From Aquiluna sp. (GTDB lineage: Bacteria > Actinomycetota > Actinomycetes > Actinomycetales > Microbacteriaceae), in contig JADHKY010000031.1 in NCBI GenBank assembly GCA_016780945.1, positions 1 to 10,616 of the forward strand: 10,616 nucleotides of DNA, written 5' to 3'. The position numbers and the translations under genes were made by a program. Positions within the stretch are counted from its first letter, which is position 1; the number at the start of each line of letters is the position of its first letter. The notes under the pieces are model-generated. The model was not told the DNA's origin. It did not search any database and was given only the letters and a program-made list of their open reading frames with translations. Shown here piece by piece: positions 7,375 to 10,616 of the stretch.

Positions 7375-7376
7375 GC

Positions 7377-7383
7377 AAAGAGG
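7377..7383 (+). promoter_or_regulatory. strong ribosome-binding site for the GNAT gene
   Basis: AAAGAGG lies eight bases before the ATG at 7392. It shares bases with the minus-strand -10-like box of the methyltransferase gene. Confidence 0.7.
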
Positions 7384-7386
7384 TTA
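7381..7386 (-). promoter_or_regulatory. -10-like box for a leaderless methyltransferase transcript
   Basis: On the minus strand TAACCT (TANNNT) is followed by exactly six bases and then GTG, the same geometry as for the vanY-type gene and trhO. Confidence 0.4.
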
Positions 7387-7391
7387 ACAGC

Positions 7392-7721
7392 ATGGAGCCA
7401 AAAGTCGTTCACTCGGAAGAAAATAGGCGCTACGAAATCTTTCTAGGCGAGGACCGCGTTGGTCTGATGGACTACAGCCTTGCTCCCGGAGAGATTCACC
7501 TGGTCCACACCGAAGTCGACCCCGCTCACCAGGGGAAGAACCTCGCTGCAATTCTGCTCAGGGAGTCACTTGCTGATATTCGCACCAAAGGGACTGAGAA
7601 GGTGGTCCCGGTCTGCTCCTACACCGTTCGGTATATGGAGAAGCACCCGGACACTCAGGACTTGCTGCTAAACCCAATCGAGGAAGCAATTGCAGCATGC
7701 CGCTGGTATAAGAAGGACTAG
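7392..7721 (+). CDS. small GNAT-like N-acetyltransferase (COG2388/YjdJ type)
   Basis: Single-domain protein of 109 aa from the compact GNAT subgroup that uses acetyl-CoA. The natural acceptor of this subgroup is poorly known. The pattern is IHLVHTEVDP (35-44) followed by the cofactor loop HQGKNLAAILL (46-56), then VPVCSYTVRYMEKHP (72-86), the hallmark of COG2388, and a C-terminal stretch with DLL. The usual R/QxxGxG/A phosphate loop appears here as HQGKNLA, close to the family's typical QGKGLA. The ATG start is firm because AAAGAGG lies eight bases upstream. It is transcribed alone, divergent from the methyltransferase gene. Its TAG stop shares the palindrome CTAG (7718-7721) with the stop of the convergent thioesterase gene. 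Confidence 0.87.
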   Translation: MEPKVVHSEENRRYEIFLGEDRVGLMDYSLAPGEIHLVHTEVDPAHQGKNLAAILLRESLADIRTKGTEKVVPVCSYTVRYMEKHPDTQDLLLNPIEEAIAACRWYKKD

Positions 7722-8269
7722 TCCCAGGTACTTGGAGCCGGTTCCTTGCCCTTTGGCAGCTGAACCGAAGCTGCCCAGTCCTTTACCCACTTAGGCAGCA
7801 CAGGCGGTTTGCCTGGCCAGCCGCCAGAGCCTTCCAGGACCTCTTGTGGGGTGAGCGTTCCCCAAGAGCGCTTTAGGAACCTTCCGCGCATGATCGCCCG
7901 GGCATAGATTTCGCCATCGCGGACAAACCGCTGCTCGATGTAGTACGCGATTTCATCCCAACCAAGAACCTTGGTCTCGATGGTGAACTTCTGCCAAGGC
8001 AATAGCGCCTTGCGATAGCTAATGGTCGAGTTCACCACGATCGGGAACCATCCCCGCCTGTTCCACTCCTGCCTAATTCCAGTTCGCAGGCCCTGGTCAT
8101 AACGCGCAATGTCCATGAGCGTCAGGAAGACGCCATTGTTCATGTGGTTGTAGACATCTAGGTCGGTGGGCCAAACCCTGAGGGTTATCCGCGAGACTTC
8201 AGCAATGGTTAGCTTCGGTCGTCTGCGCCAGGTGAGCCAAACGTAGAGAATTCGGAACCAAAGCTTCAC
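7718..8269 (-). CDS. hotdog-fold acyl-CoA thioesterase-like protein (4HBT/THEM6-like)
   Basis: Predicted thioester hydrolase with a single hotdog domain, 183 aa; the substrate is unknown. Residues 29-49 carry the family signature LRVWPTDLDVYNHMNNGVFL, with the D36/D38 pair and N41-H42-M43-N44-N45 forming the expected active-site turn and start of the central helix. A short hydrophobic, Trp-rich N-terminus (3-14) followed by RRR (15-17) could sit at the membrane. The C-terminal part (about 140-183) is Pro- and Trp-rich with no recognised motif. The GTG start overlaps the stop of the upstream peptidase gene by four bases (GTGA), so translation is probably coupled. Relatives in animals are called THEM6, and many bacterial homologues are annotated only as thioesterase family. 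Family confidence is good; enzymatic activity is inferred. Confidence 0.85.
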   Translation of the reverse strand: MKLWFRILYVWLTWRRRPKLTIAEVSRITLRVWPTDLDVYNHMNNGVFLTLMDIARYDQGLRTGIRQEWNRRGWFPIVVNSTISYRKALLPWQKFTIETKVLGWDEIAYYIEQRFVRDGEIYARAIMRGRFLKRSWGTLTPQEVLEGSGGWPGKPPVLPKWVKDWAASVQLPKGKEPAPSTWD

Positions 8270-10224
8270 CAGATCACCACTCGGTCACCCTTTGCAAGCC
8301 ACATCTGATCTTCCTCCGAAACCTCAAAAGCCTCGTGGTAGATATCAAGGTTCTTGACTACCTGGTTAGCCCTGAACTCTGGCGGAGAGTGCGGGTCAAC
8401 TGCAAGACGCTGAATTGTGATCTCGTCACGACCCTTGTTGCGCCAGCACTGCGCCCAGCTCATCAGGAACCTTTGGGCCGCAGTTAGCCCATCAATGACC
8501 GGCGGCTCCTGGCCATCAAGTGAGATTAGGTAGGCCTTCCAGGCGATGCCAAGACCACCAAGATCGCCAATGTTTTCTCCGATTGTGAGTTCGCCGTTCA
8601 CCTTGTACTTCTCATCGAGCTGCGCCGGGGTTAGCGCGGAGAACTGATCAATGAGGGACTTGGTCCTAGCCTCAAATGCCTTGCGGTCGTCCTCAGTCCA
8701 CCAAGAAACCAGACGCCCGTCGCCGTCATACTTAGAACCCTGGTCATCGAAGCCGTGGCCAATCTCGTGGCCAATGACTGCCCCAATGCCTCCGAAGTTT
8801 TCAGCAGGATCAGCCTCTGGTGAGAAGAACGGCGGCTGCAGAATTGCAGCCGGGAAGACGATCTCATTGAGGCCTGGGTTGTAATAGGCGTTGACCGTTT
8901 GAGGCGTCATGTGCCACTCGTCACGATCAATTGGCGAGCCGATCTTGCCAGCGTGATAGTCAAACTCCCACCGAGAGACTGCCTTAACGTTTTCAATCAG
9001 GTGGTCCCTGGAAATCTTGATGGAGCTGTAGTCCTTCCACCTAACCGGGTAACCGATCTTTGGCGTGAACTTAGAGAGCTTGGTAAGGGCCTTTTGCTTG
9101 GTCTCGTCAGTCATCCAGTCCAAGGACTTGATGCTCTGCTCATAGGCCTGAATCAAGTAGTCAACGAGCGCATCCATTTGCTGCTTCGCCTCAGGCGGGA
9201 AATGCTTCTCGACATAGATCTGGCCGATTGCCTCTCCGAGGCTGCCCTCGACTAGCGAGACCGCTCGCTTCCAGCGCGGACGGTTCACCGGAGCACCGGT
9301 CAGCTTCTTGCCATAGAACTCAAAACGCTCAGCGACCAGATCTTTGGATAGGTAAGGCGCATAGCCGCGAATGAGGTCCATCCGCAGCGCATCCTTCATG
9401 GCCTCAAGGTTTTCCTCCGAGGCGAGCTTCGCAAAACCTTCGAAGAAGGAGGGCATCATCACTACATTCCATTCGAGTAATGATTCTCCCTTTCCAAGGG
9501 CTGAGATGTATTCATCCCATGGAATACCTGATGCCAGAGTCTTCAAATCCTGTAGAGAGTGCAGGTTGTAGGTCTTCTCTGCGTCGCGAGAGTCAACACG
9601 GTTCCAGTGCAGCTGGGCAATCTTTGTCTCTAGCTCATAAATGCTCTTTGCTCTGGCTGCAGCATCGGGCACGTTAGCGAGCGAGAGCATCTTCTCCAGA
9701 TGCGGGAGGTAGTCCTTACGAATGTCCTCGTACTTCTCGTCAAAGTAGTAGTCACGATCTGGTAGCCCAAGACCACCCTGGTAGAAGTGCAGCAGGTAGC
9801 GCTCGGGGTTGCCTGGATCGTTGTCTACGTATGAGCCCCAGAAGCCTCCGACTCCCTCGCTCTCAAGCTCTCCGATGAGACGGAACAGCTCGGCGATGGT
9901 TTCAACCGCATCAACTCTCGCGAGCTCGGGTTCGAGTGGTTTGGCGCCAAGAGACTCAATATGGTCCTCGTCCATGAAGCAGGCGTAAAGATCGCCGATC
10001 TGCTGGCTTACTCCTGGACTTGGATTCTTACTCGCTTCCTCGAGGATCTCCTTGACGGCTAGTTCCGAGTCGTCTGCGAGCATGTGGAAGCTGCCGTGGA
10101 TGGCTTTGTCTTCCGGGATCTCTGTCTCGTCCAACCATTTGCCATTTACATGGCGAAATAGGTCGTCTTGTGGTCTAACTGATTCTTTAAATGCGGCTTT
10201 CTCGAGCCCTGGCTTCATTGGCAT
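8266..10224 (-). CDS. M13-family zinc metallopeptidase (neprilysin/PepO/Zmp1-like)
   Basis: Gluzincin endopeptidase expected to cut short peptides. From the ATG at 10224 it has 652 aa. The N-terminal M13 domain begins with DDLFRHVNGKW. The catalytic domain contains NAYYNPGLNEIVFPAAILQP (substrate binding), the zinc motif HEIGH (486-490) and ENIGD (550-554) with the third ligand E550. The 64-residue spacing between H486 and E550 matches neprilysin's. It ends in VVIW; eukaryotic members end in a Cys-containing version. There is no signal peptide or membrane helix, unlike neprilysin but as in bacterial PepO and M. tuberculosis Zmp1, so it is cytoplasmic or exported by another route. The start is uncertain: TTG 10242, ATG 10224 (seven bases behind TAGACT, leaderless) or ATG 10218 (AGGGG eight bases upstream). 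The thioesterase gene is coupled downstream. Confidence 0.94.
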   Translation of the reverse strand: MPMKPGLEKAAFKESVRPQDDLFRHVNGKWLDETEIPEDKAIHGSFHMLADDSELAVKEILEEASKNPSPGVSQQIGDLYACFMDEDHIESLGAKPLEPELARVDAVETIAELFRLIGELESEGVGGFWGSYVDNDPGNPERYLLHFYQGGLGLPDRDYYFDEKYEDIRKDYLPHLEKMLSLANVPDAAARAKSIYELETKIAQLHWNRVDSRDAEKTYNLHSLQDLKTLASGIPWDEYISALGKGESLLEWNVVMMPSFFEGFAKLASEENLEAMKDALRMDLIRGYAPYLSKDLVAERFEFYGKKLTGAPVNRPRWKRAVSLVEGSLGEAIGQIYVEKHFPPEAKQQMDALVDYLIQAYEQSIKSLDWMTDETKQKALTKLSKFTPKIGYPVRWKDYSSIKISRDHLIENVKAVSRWEFDYHAGKIGSPIDRDEWHMTPQTVNAYYNPGLNEIVFPAAILQPPFFSPEADPAENFGGIGAVIGHEIGHGFDDQGSKYDGDGRLVSWWTEDDRKAFEARTKSLIDQFSALTPAQLDEKYKVNGELTIGENIGDLGGLGIAWKAYLISLDGQEPPVIDGLTAAQRFLMSWAQCWRNKGRDEITIQRLAVDPHSPPEFRANQVVKNLDIYHEAFEVSEEDQMWLAKGDRVVIW

Positions 10225-10231
10225 AGCCCCT

Positions 10232-10237
10232 AGTCTA
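10232..10237 (-). promoter_or_regulatory. -10-like box for the M13 peptidase gene
   Basis: On the minus strand TAGACT (TANNNT) lies seven bases before the ATG at 10224. An AGGGG ribosome-binding site (10227-10231) immediately after it would serve the ATG at 10218 if transcription began a little upstream. The two readings conflict. Confidence 0.3.
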
Positions 10238-10254
10238 AGCAAACTTCTGAAAGC

Positions 10255-10260
10255 TAAACT
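10255..10260 (+). promoter_or_regulatory. -10-like box for a leaderless trhO transcript
   Basis: TAAACT (TANNNT) is followed by exactly six bases and then the GTG start at 10267. The nearest G-rich run touches the start codon too closely to act as a ribosome-binding site. Confidence 0.45.
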
Positions 10261-10266
10261 GGGGTT

Positions 10267-10616
10267 GTGGCAGTAAACAAAATCATCCTCTACTACGCCT
10301 TTGCGCCCGTGAGCGACCCCAAGGCCGTGATGCTCTGGCAGCGCACGCTCTGCCAGTCTCTTGGCCTCAAGGGTCGAATTCTGATCTCAGAGCATGGAAT
10401 CAACGGAACCCTTGGCGGTGACATGGATGACCTGAAGAAGTATGTGAAGGCCACTCGCGAGTATCCGGGATTCGGAAAGACTGACTTTAAGTGGTCGGAC
10501 GGGACCGGCAACGACTTCCCCAAGCTCAGTGTCAAGGTGCGCAAGGAGCTGGTTGCATTCACTACCCCGGACGAGATTGTCGTTGAAAAATCCGGCATTC
10601 AAAACGGTGGCAAGCA
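10267..10616 (+). CDS. trhO: tRNA uridine(34) hydroxylase (rhodanese-type), 3' partial
   Basis: TrhO (formerly YceA) makes 5-hydroxyuridine at wobble position 34 of certain tRNAs. The first 116 codons are visible and the frame is open to the window edge, so about two thirds of a roughly 350-aa protein, if it has the E. coli length, is missing. The visible part is the N-terminal ferredoxin/acylphosphatase-like domain: KIILYYAFAPVSDPKAVM at the start, then GRILISEHGINGTLGG, the family's EGINGT-like signature, then FKWSDG and FPKLSVKVRKELV. The rhodanese domain with the catalytic Cys lies beyond the edge, so activity cannot be checked. The GTG start gives the correct N-terminal length. It diverges from the M13 peptidase gene across about 42 bp. 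Confidence 0.92.
   Translation, partial: MAVNKIILYYAFAPVSDPKAVMLWQRTLCQSLGLKGRILISEHGINGTLGGDMDDLKKYVKATREYPGFGKTDFKWSDGTGNDFPKLSVKVRKELVAFTTPDEIVVEKSGIQNGGK

Noticed and set aside
7383..7388. GTTAAC palindrome as an operator site
   Set aside because: Six bases only, expected by chance, and better explained as part of the -10-like box and spacer.

Overview
The window looks like a gene-dense chromosome segment from a small-genome actinobacterium. A freshwater Microbacteriaceae-type organism (Rhodoluna/Aquiluna, 'Luna' lineage) is my best guess. This rests on the moderate GC content (roughly 50-57% by eye), frequent GTG and TTG starts, an actinobacterial-style TPP riboswitch, a Zmp1-like M13 peptidase without a signal peptide, and start codons that sit directly behind TANNNT boxes. 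The taxonomy is inference. Nothing indicates a phage, plasmid, transposon, CRISPR array, rRNA or tRNA.

Layout, left to right. (1) Phosphoglucomutase (pgm, +), with its 5' end cut off by the window edge, converges on and overlaps a VanY-type D-Ala-D-Ala carboxypeptidase (-). (2) The carboxypeptidase diverges, across 27 bp, from a 14-helix DHA2 MFS exporter (+). (3) The exporter stop codon lies inside a perfect TATAAT box. This is followed by a TPP riboswitch and a thiamine uptake operon of thiB (lipoprotein) and thiP (two-domain permease). The expected ATPase thiQ is absent. (4) thiP runs tail-to-tail into an orphan beta-class DNA amino-methyltransferase (-). (5) The methyltransferase diverges, across 17 bp, from a small GNAT protein (+). 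(6) The GNAT gene shares a CTAG palindrome as double stop with a hotdog thioesterase (-). (7) The thioesterase is translationally coupled (GTGA) behind an M13 zinc metallopeptidase (-). (8) The peptidase diverges from trhO (+), which is cut by the right edge.

Only about 2% of the window (about 217 bp) is non-coding, and more than half of that is the riboswitch leader. All three convergent gene pairs overlap at their 3' ends, leaving no room for conventional intergenic terminators. Three genes have TANNNT, then six bases, then GTG, and a fourth has the same with seven bases and ATG. This suggests leaderless transcription.

The genes are mostly housekeeping: sugar-phosphate metabolism, cell-wall trimming, export, vitamin B1 uptake, DNA methylation, proteolysis and tRNA modification. 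The most interesting material is regulatory: a riboswitch expression platform whose switching strands can be read directly, a thiamine transporter without its motor gene, and very compact gene borders. I did not find a convincing new multi-gene system.
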